Positions 1 through 11,626 of a stretch of 18,663 nt of DNA are shown here, piece after piece. The position numbers were made by a program, and so were the translations under genes. The DNA is from an uncultured Muribaculaceae bacterium (GTDB lineage Bacteria > Bacteroidota > Bacteroidia > Bacteroidales > Muribaculaceae): positions 1-18,663 of the forward strand of contig CAJUJB010000020.1 in assembly GCA_910586595.1 (NCBI GenBank), given 5' to 3'. Below the pieces are notes generated by a model. That model was given only the letters and a program-made list of their open reading frames with translations. It did no database searches and was not told where the DNA came from. Numbering within the stretch: the first letter of the stretch is position 1; each line of letters begins with the position of its first letter.

Positions 1-53
1 AGCGCGCCACGTTCGGGACGTGGAGGTCGGAAGTTCGAGTCTTCTCACCCCGA
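1..53 (+). tRNA. tRNA-Pro (anticodon CGG), 5' end outside window
   Basis: This is the 3' two thirds of a tRNA; the acceptor 5' strand and most of the D arm lie before the window. The anticodon stem CCACG/CGTGG (7-11 and 19-23) encloses the loop TTCGGGA, giving anticodon CGG at 14-16, which reads the proline codon CCG. The variable loop is AGGTC. The T stem GGAAG/CTTCT (29-33 and 41-45, one G-T pair) encloses TTCGAGT. The 3' acceptor strand CACCCCG (46-52) and discriminator A53 fit tRNA-Pro, which usually starts CGGGGTG. The next bases are CCC rather than CCA, so CCA would be added after transcription. Confidence 0.93.
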
Positions 54-66
54 CCCTTTAAGGGTT

Positions 67-109
67 AACGGCCTGTAGACCATGGTCTACAGGCCGTTTT
101 CTTTTTTTT
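67..109 (+). terminator. Rho-independent terminator of the tRNA-Pro transcript
   Basis: A perfect 32-bp palindrome at 67-98, with arms beginning AACGGCCTGTAGACC, is followed by a T-rich tract at 97-109. It lies 13 bases after the tRNA end. On the minus strand the hairpin is not followed by a T run, so it serves the tRNA rather than the converging metH operon. Confidence 0.9.
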
Positions 110-189
110 AGCCGGAACAGAAACGGAACAGCGCCGACTCACTCCCCCGCTCTATCCTGAATCTGGCGATTGCGTAAGACGCCTCAAAG

Positions 190-3678
<3,489 letters not shown>

Positions 3679-3692
3679 ACGTGTGTCTTTGA

Positions 3693-4655
3693 TCAATAAA
3701 TACGCCGTGCAACCTCGGCCACGCTCTGGGCAGCATGCATAGCATAGAAATGTATACTCGGCACGCCAGCTTCTTTCAGCTCGCGCGCCTGTGCTGTGGC
3801 CCACTCGATGCCGAGTGCACGCACATCTTCGTCAGAGGTACAATGTAAAAGTTCTTCCGATAACCCGGTGGGAAAATCAATATGGAAAATTCTCGGAAGC
3901 AACGACATCTGACGTAGTGAGGTAAGAGGCTTGATACCCGGAATAATAGGCACCGTAATACCTGCCGTCCGGCATCGGCTTACAAAATCGAAGAACTTGG
4001 AGTTATCGAAAAACATCTGCGTAACGATATAGGCCGCTCCACGATCTACCTTCTCTTTCAAATGCAATAAATCGGTGTGAAGATTCATGGCTTCTTCATG
4101 TTTCTCAGGATACCCAGCCACCCCGAAGGTAAACGGCCGTTCCGGCGACATCACAGATGTTCCGTCGGCCATCCGCCCATTGTTAAAGTCAACAACCTGA
4201 TCAGCAAGCGAGGCTGCGTGCAGATGGCCGTCCTGACATGTGGCAAAAGAAGAGGCGTTACGTTCACGGTCGCCTCTCAGCGCCAAAATATCCGTTATTC
4301 CGAGATACGAAAGGTCGATAAGCTGATCCTCAATCTCACGGCGGCTATAGTCTCCACAGATGATGTGTGGCACCGGCCGAACTCCGAACCGCTCACGTAG
4401 CACGGCAGCGATAGCCACCGTACCAGGCCGTTTCTGCGCAGTTGAAGCCTTATATGATCCGCCACCGACATGGATATACGACACCTCCGTGCGATGGGTG
4501 GTGATATTCACATATGCGGGCTTAAACTCGAGTAACGGGCGCATGCCGTCAAGAGTTTTCTCAACACTATTACCGCGCAAAGGAGGCAAAATCTCAAAAG
4601 AGAATGCCGTAGGGTGCTCTGACGCCAGAAAAGAAGCCACACTCTCCATAATCAC
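3693..4655 (-). CDS. metF: 5,10-methylenetetrahydrofolate reductase MetF
   Basis: MetF is a FAD enzyme that reduces 5,10-methylene-THF to 5-methyl-THF, the methyl donor used by the MetH encoded next. The 320 residues match the bacterial family length. The active-site segment FSFEILPP contains Glu21, equivalent to E. coli Glu28. ALRGD at 125-129 provides the conserved Asp that acts near the flavin. GVAGYPEKHEEA (178-189), VTQMFFD and PIIPGIKPL are family signatures. The GTG start at 4655 overlaps the metY TGA as GTGA, a sign of translational coupling. An in-frame ATG at 4649, three bases after that stop, is an equally plausible start and would remove two residues. It is the middle gene of the methionine operon. 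Confidence 0.96.
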   Translation of the reverse strand: MIMESVASFLASEHPTAFSFEILPPLRGNSVEKTLDGMRPLLEFKPAYVNITTHRTEVSYIHVGGGSYKASTAQKRPGTVAIAAVLRERFGVRPVPHIICGDYSRREIEDQLIDLSYLGITDILALRGDRERNASSFATCQDGHLHAASLADQVVDFNNGRMADGTSVMSPERPFTFGVAGYPEKHEEAMNLHTDLLHLKEKVDRGAAYIVTQMFFDNSKFFDFVSRCRTAGITVPIIPGIKPLTSLRQMSLLPRIFHIDFPTGLSEELLHCTSDEDVRALGIEWATAQARELKEAGVPSIHFYAMHAAQSVAEVARRIY

Positions 4656-5941
4656 ACTTTATCAAGAGCCTGTGAGAGATCGGCGAGTATATCATCGATA
4701 TGCTCGATACCTATGCTCAGACGCACTGTAGATGGGGTGATATGAGCCTCTGCAAGCTCTTCGCCCGACATCTGCGAGTGTGTAGTTGAGGCGGGATGGA
4801 TGGCGAGGCTCTTGGCATCTGCCACATTGGCAAGCAAAGAGAAGATTTTCAAAGAATCTATGAACTTCCACGCGGCCTCCTGACCTCCGGCAATCTCAAA
4901 TGTAAAAATGCTCGCGGCTCCTCCAGGATAATACTTGTTATACAGGGTATGATCACGATGCGACGGAAGCGAGGGGTGGCTCACTGATTTGACTTTTGGA
5001 TGAGAGTTGAGGAACTCCACAACTTTGAGCGCATTGGCAATGTGCCTTTCCACACGCAGAGAAAGAGTCTCTATGCCTTGCAGGAGTAAAAACGCATTGA
5101 ATGGCGAAATGCAGGCGCCCTCATCGCGAAGTACAACCGCACGAACCCTTGTTACAAATGGAGAAGCTGGAGCAGCCTCTGCGAATACCGCCCCATGGTA
5201 ACTTGGATCAGGCTGGCCTATGGAAGGGAAACGATCTGCATTAGCCTTGAAATCATATTTTCCTGCGTCAACAATCAAACCTCCGAGTGTAGTGCCATGC
5301 CCACCGAGGAATTTTGTTGCAGAATGGACCACAACGTCTGCACCATGCTCTATCGGACGACACAGATAAGGGGTTGCAAACGTATTGTCTACAATAAACA
5401 GGGCCCCATGCTCATGAGCTATTGCGGAAATGGTATCGAGGTCAGTCACATCACTGTTCGGGTTGCCAAATGTCTCACCATATACAACCTTGGTATTAGG
5501 TCGTATCGCTTTACGCAAAGCCTGGGCATCATTAATATCAACAATAGTATATTCAATGCCTCGGGCCGCCAGCGTATGCACAATCAGGTTATAAGATCCT
5601 CCGTAAAGGTTATCGGCGGCAACTATATGATCGCCTGGCTGGAGTACATTCTCAAGGGCGTAGGTTACAGCGGCCGCACCCGAGGCAAGCGCAAGCGCTC
5701 CGGTTCCACCCTCCAGGGCGGCTATACGCTGCTCAAGCACATCTTGAGTAGGATTTGTCAGGCGCCCGTAAATATTACCTGGGGATTTCAGCGAGAAACG
5801 GTCGGCAGCTTCCTGAGAATTACCGAAAAGATAAGCTGCAGTCTGATATATGGGTACTGCACGCGCACCGGTCGGAGCTGCATTGCCCTCCTGACCCGCA
5901 TGTAGTTGAAGTGTCTCAAAGTGTAAACTATCGTTTGCCAT
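4652..5941 (-). CDS. metY: O-acetylhomoserine sulfhydrylase (aminocarboxypropyltransferase)
   Basis: This is a pyridoxal-phosphate enzyme of the Cys/Met metabolism family. It joins O-acetylhomoserine and sulfide to give homocysteine and acetate, the step before MetH. The 429 residues are the usual MetY length; cystathionine gamma-synthases are nearer 380-400. Visible motifs are YGRLTNPT (58-65), the SGAAAVTYAL segment, VDNTFATPYL (184-193) and HSATKFLGGHG with the PLP-binding Lys210. The SHPSLPSH and SIGIEH segments near the C terminus are also typical. It is the first gene of metY-metF-metH and overlaps metF by 4 bases. A -7 element lies about 30 bases upstream of its ATG. Use of O-acetyl rather than O-succinyl homoserine is inferred from the family. 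Confidence 0.94.
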   Translation of the reverse strand: MANDSLHFETLQLHAGQEGNAAPTGARAVPIYQTAAYLFGNSQEAADRFSLKSPGNIYGRLTNPTQDVLEQRIAALEGGTGALALASGAAAVTYALENVLQPGDHIVAADNLYGGSYNLIVHTLAARGIEYTIVDINDAQALRKAIRPNTKVVYGETFGNPNSDVTDLDTISAIAHEHGALFIVDNTFATPYLCRPIEHGADVVVHSATKFLGGHGTTLGGLIVDAGKYDFKANADRFPSIGQPDPSYHGAVFAEAAPASPFVTRVRAVVLRDEGACISPFNAFLLLQGIETLSLRVERHIANALKVVEFLNSHPKVKSVSHPSLPSHRDHTLYNKYYPGGAASIFTFEIAGGQEAAWKFIDSLKIFSLLANVADAKSLAIHPASTTHSQMSGEELAEAHITPSTVRLSIGIEHIDDILADLSQALDKV

Positions 5942-5971
5942 TTTTCGATATATCTAAGAGTTTTACTGCTG

Positions 5972-5979
5972 CAAAATTA
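5972..5979 (-). promoter_or_regulatory. Probable -7 element of the metY-metF-metH operon
   Basis: Read on the minus strand this is TAATTTTG, a match to the Bacteroidetes -7 consensus TAnnTTTG. It predicts transcription start near 5965 and a leader of about 24 bases before the metY ATG at 5941. I see no clear -33 TTTG at the right distance, which would suit an activator-dependent promoter. No SAM riboswitch can fit in such a short leader. Confidence 0.55.
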
Positions 5980-6017
5980 CCACTTACTCGCAGATTCACC
6001 TACTATTGAAGATATTT

Positions 6018-6040
6018 TAGAATAAACATTCTATTTATTC
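6018..6040. promoter_or_regulatory. Putative Lrp-type operator between metY and lrp
   Basis: TAGAATAAACATTCTA (6018-6033) is an inverted repeat with 6-bp arms around AAAC. It overlaps a second one, GAATAAA and TTTATTC, spanning 6020-6040. The TAG...CTA ends and AT-rich core resemble the E. coli Lrp consensus YAGHAWATTWTDCTR. The 16-bp dyad is centred at 6025.5, midway between the minus -7 element (5972-5979) and the plus -7 element (6073-6080). Binding by the adjacent Lrp-family protein is inferred. Confidence 0.5.
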
Positions 6041-6072
6041 CTGAATACATCAATATTTGTTCTATAATTTAG

Positions 6073-6080
6073 TATATTTG
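6073..6080 (+). promoter_or_regulatory. Probable -7 element of the lrp gene
   Basis: TATATTTG matches TAnnTTTG, predicting a start near 6087 and a leader of about 22 bases before the ATG at 6109. A TTTG at 6056-6059 is only 13 bases upstream, too close for a standard -33 box. Confidence 0.5.
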
Positions 6081-6108
6081 CGCTCTAAACCGAACATATG
6101 CCCCTACT

Positions 6109-6567
6109 ATGAAAGATATAGACCAGACCGACATCGACATACTCCGGGCCCTTCAGGAAAACGGGCGGCTGTCGACACGCGAACTTGCCGCTAAAGTCCA
6201 CCGCTCCCCCACTCCGGTATTCGAGCGCGTCAAAAAACTTGAGAATGAAGGCGTTATCAAAGCATATACGGCTTTAATCGACATGGATAAGATCGGCCGC
6301 GGCTTCACGGTATTCTGCAATGTCCGCCTACGGCATATCAACACTCAGATACACGTCGATTTCGCCCGGGAGGTACAGGCCATGCCCGAAGTCTCGGAAT
6401 GCTATAACGTCTCCGGCGAATTTGACTATATGCTCAAAGTACAGGTACCCGACATGAAATCGTACCGGCAATTTGTAACCGGACGACTGGGTCTTCTCTC
6501 GATGCTCGACTCTGTGCAGAGCGTATTCGTCATGGAAGACATCAAGCAAGCGGTTGTGTCAATCTAA
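6109..6567 (+). CDS. Lrp/AsnC family transcriptional regulator
   Basis: This 152-residue protein has the usual size and plan of a feast/famine regulator. An N-terminal helix-turn-helix covers about residues 5-50 (DIDILRALQENGRLS, then RELAAKVHRSPTPVFERVKK). A C-terminal RAM domain (about 66-142) binds the effector amino acid and mediates oligomerization; the GEFDYMLKV segment at 103-111 is typical. It is transcribed divergently from metY-metF-metH across a 167-bp gap holding a dyad that resembles an Lrp site. Control of the methionine operon and of its own gene is therefore the simplest inference. Methionine, leucine or another amino acid could be the effector; the sequence does not say. It converges on susD, whose terminator overlaps this stop codon. 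Confidence 0.93.
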   Translation: MKDIDQTDIDILRALQENGRLSTRELAAKVHRSPTPVFERVKKLENEGVIKAYTALIDMDKIGRGFTVFCNVRLRHINTQIHVDFAREVQAMPEVSECYNVSGEFDYMLKVQVPDMKSYRQFVTGRLGLLSMLDSVQSVFVMEDIKQAVVSI

Positions 6568-6593
6568 AAAAGCGCCACGGATTGCCGCGACGC
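6566..6593 (-). terminator. Terminator of the susC-susD transcript
   Basis: On the minus strand, GCGTCGCGG, loop CAAT and CCGTGGCGC form a 9-bp stem with two G-U pairs (plus coordinates 6572-6593). Six Ts follow (6571 down to 6566). On the plus strand the two G-U positions become mismatches, so it should act mainly on leftward transcription. The T run overlaps the lrp stop codon at 6565-6567. SusD ends at 6628, 35 bases upstream of the stem. Confidence 0.75.
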
Positions 6594-6627
6594 CTTCACA
6601 TTTAAAGAAAAGGGTTATGAGGGAGGC

Positions 6628-8379
6628 TTACCATCCCGGATTCTGAGTCAGATTAAGATTGCGGTCCATCTCGGTCAGAGGAATCGGCCAAAGCTCATGC
6701 CTGGGCTGATACGACCGGGTGTACATTAGATCGCCGAAAATATCCTTGGCATCTTTAACAGATTCTTTCAGTATACCCCAGCGGCGAAGATCCCAATACC
6801 GCGGCCCTTCGCCCGCGAGCTCGCAGGCGCGTTCACGACGTATACGCTCAGTCATATCATCTTTACCGGCGACATTCAACCACTCAGGGCCAGATCCAAG
6901 CAAAGGCATATTGACACGCGCACGCACCTTATTTACCTCCGCAATGGCCAAATCTGTATGGTTGGTTTCATTATAGGCTTCCGCAAGCATCAGTAAAACG
7001 TCTGCCAGACGGATCAATGGAAATTCGTAAGGCGTGCGGTTATATTCGCCCCAATAGCCATCCAGATTTCCGGTAGGTATCCATTTGCGCCAGAAATAAG
7101 AATTCCAACCCTCGGAATTGCGTATAAACGCCATGGCCTCCATGGGCGAACCACCCTTGGTCGCATCGGCAAAGACAAATTGCTTGTCGCGCGGATTTGA
7201 ACCTGCATCCGTACCAAGGTAATGTGAATATGGTGTAATCACATTAAGGCAAAGACGCGGATCGCGTAACCTGTAAGCATCCATAACTTTCGATGTGTCA
7301 CAATCTAAAGTACTCGTAACGGTCGTACTTCCCTGATCTATTGCCACACTCATAAGGGCACGCCGGAACTCCGATGTACCGCCGTTAAACCCGGCGAACA
7401 CATCATCCCAGTCGAAAGGCGATCCATCAAGATTTTCATACATATCCACCAGCGTTACCGACGGCACAATCGCATTACCCGCAATAAGACGCATTGTAGA
7501 CTTATTTCCAAAGTACGACACTATATCAAGAGCATAGCCGCTCACATTGCCATCGATAGACTGAATCGAGAAAATCATCTCCGGGCTATGGGCCCCATTA
7601 TACAGGCGGAAGAGGCTCTCGTAGTCAGGATGTAGTTCATAGCCATAATCTGCCGTGCGGTTGTACACCACATCTTCAAAATCAGCTATGGCTCGCTCCC
7701 ACTGCTGATTATAAAGATAGACCTTCCCTCTTAAGGCAAGCGCCGCGCCACGGGTGACTCGTCCGAGGTCACTCTCGGGCCAACGCACCGGCAGATGATC
7801 GACTGCAAAATCGAGATCGGCTAAAATATTAGCCCGTAAAACCTCTACATCGCAACGCGGGGCATTGAGACTTCCAAATTCCTCATTAATATCGCAGGTC
7901 TCGTCGTAATAAGGCACTCCACCCCAGCAATTCAGTAATCTGAAATAGGCCATAGCCCGAAGGAATTTCGCCTCTCCGGTGACCTGCTCAATTGTTTCTG
8001 CCGAGATAGGCATATTGGCCACATTGCGGATCACCGTATTAGACCGGTGAATCAGCTCATAGAGATATTGCCAGTGATTAGCGACTCCCGAACTGGAAGA
8101 CGAAAAAGCCGTTCCACGCGATACATCTGCCCATGGAGATGAACCATCAGCTATATCGGAGCACATATCAAAGGTAAATTCCATGCCAAAACACCAGGAT
8201 GCCTTCATTGCGGCATATAACCCTATAGCGGCTTGCCTGGCATGATCTTCTGTCTGCCAGAAGGTTGTGCCCGAGAGCTGGTCTGCCGGTTCGATGTCAA
8301 GACTCTCACATGAAGCCATTGCCATAAGGCCCGCGGCGGCCAGCGCTCCGATCAAATATTTATTACACATACTGTTCAT
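6628..8379 (-). CDS. SusD/RagB family nutrient-binding outer-membrane lipoprotein
   Basis: SusD-like proteins cap the SusC channel on the cell surface and bind the incoming substrate. This one has 583 residues. A lipoprotein signal peptide ends at AMASC with lipidated Cys24, and the following ESLDIE is acidic, as in surface-exported Bacteroidetes lipoproteins. Family features are FLRAMAYFRLLNCWGGVPYY, the TPR-like segment ADVLLMLAEAYNETNHTDLA, ERACELAGEGPRYWDLRRWG near the C terminus, and the ending LWPIP...NLTQNPGW. The start is the ATG at 8379; another ATG at 8370 is in frame. It follows susC by 4 bases and should be co-transcribed. The substrate cannot be predicted, and no glycosidase, peptidase or sulfatase is adjacent. 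Confidence 0.96.
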   Translation of the reverse strand: MNSMCNKYLIGALAAAGLMAMASCESLDIEPADQLSGTTFWQTEDHARQAAIGLYAAMKASWCFGMEFTFDMCSDIADGSSPWADVSRGTAFSSSSSGVANHWQYLYELIHRSNTVIRNVANMPISAETIEQVTGEAKFLRAMAYFRLLNCWGGVPYYDETCDINEEFGSLNAPRCDVEVLRANILADLDFAVDHLPVRWPESDLGRVTRGAALALRGKVYLYNQQWERAIADFEDVVYNRTADYGYELHPDYESLFRLYNGAHSPEMIFSIQSIDGNVSGYALDIVSYFGNKSTMRLIAGNAIVPSVTLVDMYENLDGSPFDWDDVFAGFNGGTSEFRRALMSVAIDQGSTTVTSTLDCDTSKVMDAYRLRDPRLCLNVITPYSHYLGTDAGSNPRDKQFVFADATKGGSPMEAMAFIRNSEGWNSYFWRKWIPTGNLDGYWGEYNRTPYEFPLIRLADVLLMLAEAYNETNHTDLAIAEVNKVRARVNMPLLGSGPEWLNVAGKDDMTERIRRERACELAGEGPRYWDLRRWGILKESVKDAKDIFGDLMYTRSYQPRHELWPIPLTEMDRNLNLTQNPGW

Positions 8380-8383
8380 AGAC

Positions 8384-11300
8384 TTAGAAAGTTAAATTCA
8401 ACCCTACAGAATATTGGCGAACAGCAGGATAGCCTACGTTCGCTCCGAGTTCAGGGTCGAAGCCGGGAAAGCTGGTGATAGTAAAGAGGTTGTCGATACT
8501 TGTGTATATTTTCAATGACTCCACAAAGAACTTGCGTGTCACCGTACGAGGCAAGGTATACCCCAGCTGGACATTCTTACACCTGATGTACGAGGCATCA
8601 TGAACGAAGGCGTCGCTGGCGATATTATTTCGTCCGTCGGCATTATTACGGAGGCGCGGATATTTTGACGCATAGGGGTTCTCCGGAGTCCAGGCATTAT
8701 CTGTTATATCCTTATTGAGCGACTGACCCATCACGGTCACAAACCGGAACGCCTGATTATTATAGTATACCAGATTTTCGCCCGTGCCCTGGAACCGCAC
8801 GCTGAAGTCTATTCCGTTCCACTCCAGCCCTAAATCAGCGCCCCATGTAAACCGGGGCATACTGCCATGGCCAAGCTCGACCCTATCGCTGGCATCAAGC
8901 TTACCATCACCATTGGCATCGCGGTAGAGAAAGTCGCCTAACTCGGGGCGCTGGTAAGTGGCGAAATAATCAGGATTGGCATCGACGAGCGATTGCACAT
9001 AGGCCATATCCTCCGCATCGCGCACAATGCGGTCAACCGTAATTACATAAAGCTGTTTGATCGGACGCCCCTCCTGAGTCTTATACACTCCGTTTATTGA
9101 TGCCACATCACCTTGGAACTTCGTGACACGGTTATTGACAAAGCCCATGTTGAACCCGACGGAATAAGATACACGGCCAATACGGTCGTTCCATCTAAGG
9201 TCGAGATCCACGCCTTTATTATTTACAGCCCCGGCATTCTGGTTTGGAACGATTGCAGTGCCATGCTCCAGAGGTGCCGGCAGAGAGATAAGAATGCCGG
9301 TGGTGTTTTTGTCATAAATATCGACTGATCCCGAGAGGCGGCTGTCGAACAACGAAAAGTCGAGTCCGATATTGGACATGGTTGTTTTTTCCCAAGACAA
9401 GTTCGGATTGGAGAGAACTGTCTGTGCAAAACCGCCTGCAATATTACCGTTGAGTATATAGCCGGCCGTTGCAAAAAGAGACTGGTACATATAGTTGGTC
9501 GTTGTTGCATTATTGCCGAGAGAACCATACGACAACCTCAATTTCAGATTCGAGAGCCATCCGGCAGCGTTTTTCATAAATCCTTCCTGAGAAATACGCC
9601 ACGCCGCGGACACCGATGGAAAATAGCCCCATCTGTGGTCAGGTGCGAATTTTGAGGAGCCATCGGCTCGGATATTTGCCTCAACAAGATATTTGTCGGC
9701 CCAATTAAGATTGATACGTCCAAAAAACGAACGCATTGCCCACTCGGTATAATTACCTCCTACGGGGCCGTCGGTTGCAGCCGCATCAATCGAAGTCAGA
9801 CTATCGTCTATAAGATCATAGCGCATGAATCGCTCGTTCTCGTTTTTATCATACTCCTGACTCGCGCCGACAAGAACCGACGTGCGGAGCTTTGATATAT
9901 TAAATTTATAAGACGCCGTCAATTCCGATTGGCGGTAAGTATCGGCATAGTTATAACGCCGGATGTATGTTCTTACAGTGCCTTCGCGCAACAATACGGG
10001 CCCATCAAAAGTAAATCGATAGAGGTTACGGTCGGTTAGATGCTGCTCAACCTTCCGATCCCAGTAGTTATAAGAGAACGACCCTTGAATAGATAGACCC
10101 TTCAAAGGCTGTACGCGTGCATAAATCTTGGTAACGAGACGCCTGGTGCGCGTAGGGAAGTCATCTTTATAGAACCATTGCCTACGGTATGGATTGAAAT
10201 TACTTACATTCTCCTCTTCTGGATTCTGAATGCCGCCATATAGGCCCGTAGCAGGGTCATACAGCGTCATACCGGGCACCGAATTGAATGCGCCCGAACC
10301 AAAGATGACATCACCACCGGCGGCGGCATTTTCTGATGATGGATTATTCGTATCGATGTATCCGAATATATTGGTGCCGACTGACAGCCATGGTTTTACA
10401 TTAACATCCAGATTAGTTCTAAGCTGGTAACGGCGGTAATCGGTATAGTAAATCATGCCGGGATTATCGACAAAGCCAAGAGATATATTATAGCGGGCTT
10501 TCTTTCCGCCTCCGGTCACTGAGAGGTTATGATTCTGCACAACCGAAGGATTGCGATAAATATGGTCTTGCCAATCTGTATTGGGATAAATAGTTGGATT
10601 CCGCCCGGCGTCATTGCGCCATTCGTCTATTTTTCCTTGCGAGAACCGCGGCGCCTGCCCGTTGGCAATCAAGCCCGCATTCTGGAGTTCCATAAAGTCG
10701 GCGTATTCTGTCACGAGGTTTAGCCGTTTGGCCACAGTCTCAAACGATACATTGCCATTATAAGTCAACCGGGGCGCTGATTCTACTCCACCCTTGGTGG
10801 TGATGAGTATCACGCCGTTTGCCGCACGAGAACCATAGATTGCCGAGGAGGCTGCATCTTTTAATACTGATATTGACTCAATATCCAGAGGATTGATGTC
10901 GCTCAAAGCTATTCCTGTCATACCATCGACCACCACGAGAGGTGCGGCATTATTCAATGTTCCTTGGCCGCGCACAGTAATGGTCTGCGATTCATAGCCA
11001 GGAGTATTTCCGCCGCTATTGGAAACGGTTAACCCGGAGGCAAGGCCGGCAAGAGCATTCGTAACATTTGTGACCGGACGATCGGTCAATGCGGCGGCAC
11101 TCACCGACGACACAGCACCCGTAAGATCAACTTTGCGTTGAGACGCATAGCCAACCACAACAACGTCATTTAACGCCGAGACTTTGCTGTCAAGAATAAT
11201 GGTATAGTAGTTTTTGCCTACCTCCAGCGTCACCTGGCGCGACAACATTCCTACATACGACACATCCAATATATCGCCAGGATTAACGCCCGATAGTACA

Positions 11301-11521
11301 AAATGTCCATCGGCATCCGTAGCCACAGCAAGACCCTCATGATTAGTCGCCTTGACGGCAGCTCCGATCAGAGGGTCTCCGGCCTCATCAACGACAATTC
11401 CGGAGACCGAACTCCCGGTCGGCTGAAGTTCCACAGAATCGGATACTTCATTTTCAGCAGAGACAATCGGACAAAAAATAAAGCAACAGCTTAGAGCAAG
11501 TAAGTATAGGCAGATTTTCAT
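8384..11521 (-). CDS. SusC/RagA family TonB-linked outer-membrane transporter
   Basis: This 1045-residue protein should form a 22-strand barrel that imports a large ligand, using energy from TonB, together with the SusD lipoprotein. The signal peptide probably ends at VSA/EN near residue 22. A carboxypeptidase-regulatory-like domain covers about 38-112. A TonB-box-like NDVVVVGY (118-125) precedes the plug, which holds ITVRGQGTLNNAAPLVVVDG and the SusC signature around SVLKDAASSAIYGSRAANG (218-236). The rest is barrel, ending in Phe (LNLTF), as expected for assembly by BAM. There is no STN domain, so signalling to an anti-sigma factor is not expected, and no sigma or anti-sigma gene is adjacent. 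A -7 element and half-site array lie upstream. Confidence 0.96.
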   Translation of the reverse strand: MKICLYLLALSCCFIFCPIVSAENEVSDSVELQPTGSSVSGIVVDEAGDPLIGAAVKATNHEGLAVATDADGHFVLSGVNPGDILDVSYVGMLSRQVTLEVGKNYYTIILDSKVSALNDVVVVGYASQRKVDLTGAVSSVSAAALTDRPVTNVTNALAGLASGLTVSNSGGNTPGYESQTITVRGQGTLNNAAPLVVVDGMTGIALSDINPLDIESISVLKDAASSAIYGSRAANGVILITTKGGVESAPRLTYNGNVSFETVAKRLNLVTEYADFMELQNAGLIANGQAPRFSQGKIDEWRNDAGRNPTIYPNTDWQDHIYRNPSVVQNHNLSVTGGGKKARYNISLGFVDNPGMIYYTDYRRYQLRTNLDVNVKPWLSVGTNIFGYIDTNNPSSENAAAGGDVIFGSGAFNSVPGMTLYDPATGLYGGIQNPEEENVSNFNPYRRQWFYKDDFPTRTRRLVTKIYARVQPLKGLSIQGSFSYNYWDRKVEQHLTDRNLYRFTFDGPVLLREGTVRTYIRRYNYADTYRQSELTASYKFNISKLRTSVLVGASQEYDKNENERFMRYDLIDDSLTSIDAAATDGPVGGNYTEWAMRSFFGRINLNWADKYLVEANIRADGSSKFAPDHRWGYFPSVSAAWRISQEGFMKNAAGWLSNLKLRLSYGSLGNNATTTNYMYQSLFATAGYILNGNIAGGFAQTVLSNPNLSWEKTTMSNIGLDFSLFDSRLSGSVDIYDKNTTGILISLPAPLEHGTAIVPNQNAGAVNNKGVDLDLRWNDRIGRVSYSVGFNMGFVNNRVTKFQGDVASINGVYKTQEGRPIKQLYVITVDRIVRDAEDMAYVQSLVDANPDYFATYQRPELGDFLYRDANGDGKLDASDRVELGHGSMPRFTWGADLGLEWNGIDFSVRFQGTGENLVYYNNQAFRFVTVMGQSLNKDITDNAWTPENPYASKYPRLRNNADGRNNIASDAFVHDASYIRCKNVQLGYTLPRTVTRKFFVESLKIYTSIDNLFTITSFPGFDPELGANVGYPAVRQYSVGLNLTF

Positions 11522-11554
11522 TTATGTCGGTGTAGTGATTGATATAACCGACAG

Positions 11555-11562
11555 CAAAAATA
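11555..11562 (-). promoter_or_regulatory. Probable -7 element of susC-susD
   Basis: The minus-strand sequence TATTTTTG matches TAnnTTTG. It predicts a start near 11548 and a leader of about 27 bases before the susC ATG at 11521. No -33 TTTG is seen at the expected place, so activation from the half-site array just upstream is plausible. Confidence 0.5.
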
Positions 11563-11589
11563 GAAATAAAGTTATTCGCGTCCGAGTAT

Positions 11590-11616
11590 GTGTCAACCGA
11601 TGACACTATCGTGTCA
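11590..11616. repeat. Array of three alternating GTGTCA half-sites upstream of susC
   Basis: GTGTCA (11590-11595), TGACAC (11601-11606) and GTGTCA (11611-11616) are separated by 5 and 4 bases. The outer copies extend to GTGTCAA and are direct repeats exactly 21 bp apart, while the middle copy is inverted. Relative to the predicted susC start they cover about -42 to -68, where an activator would bind. Hairpin formation is possible, but no T run follows, so a terminator is less likely. Confidence 0.5.
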
Positions 11617-11626
11617 ATAAGCAGCG

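Noticed and set aside
1..109. tRNA 3' end as an integration site of a mobile element
   Set aside because: No integrase, no second copy of the tRNA end in the window and ordinary housekeeping genes next to it; the palindrome is a terminator.
3679..3804. Upstream extension of the metH reading frame by 42 codons
   Set aside because: The extension lies within the 3' end of metF, has Cys- and Arg-rich sequence unlike MetH, and the ATG at 3678 gives an N terminus that aligns with the homocysteine domain.
5195..5905. 236-codon open frame on the plus strand
   Set aside because: It is antisense to metY, whose PLP and family motifs are intact; no promoter or domain supports the opposite strand.
11590..11616. 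Reading the GTGTCA array as a terminator of the lipoprotein gene
   Set aside because: The 6-bp stems are not followed by a T run on the minus strand, and the array lies at an activator distance from the susC -7 element.
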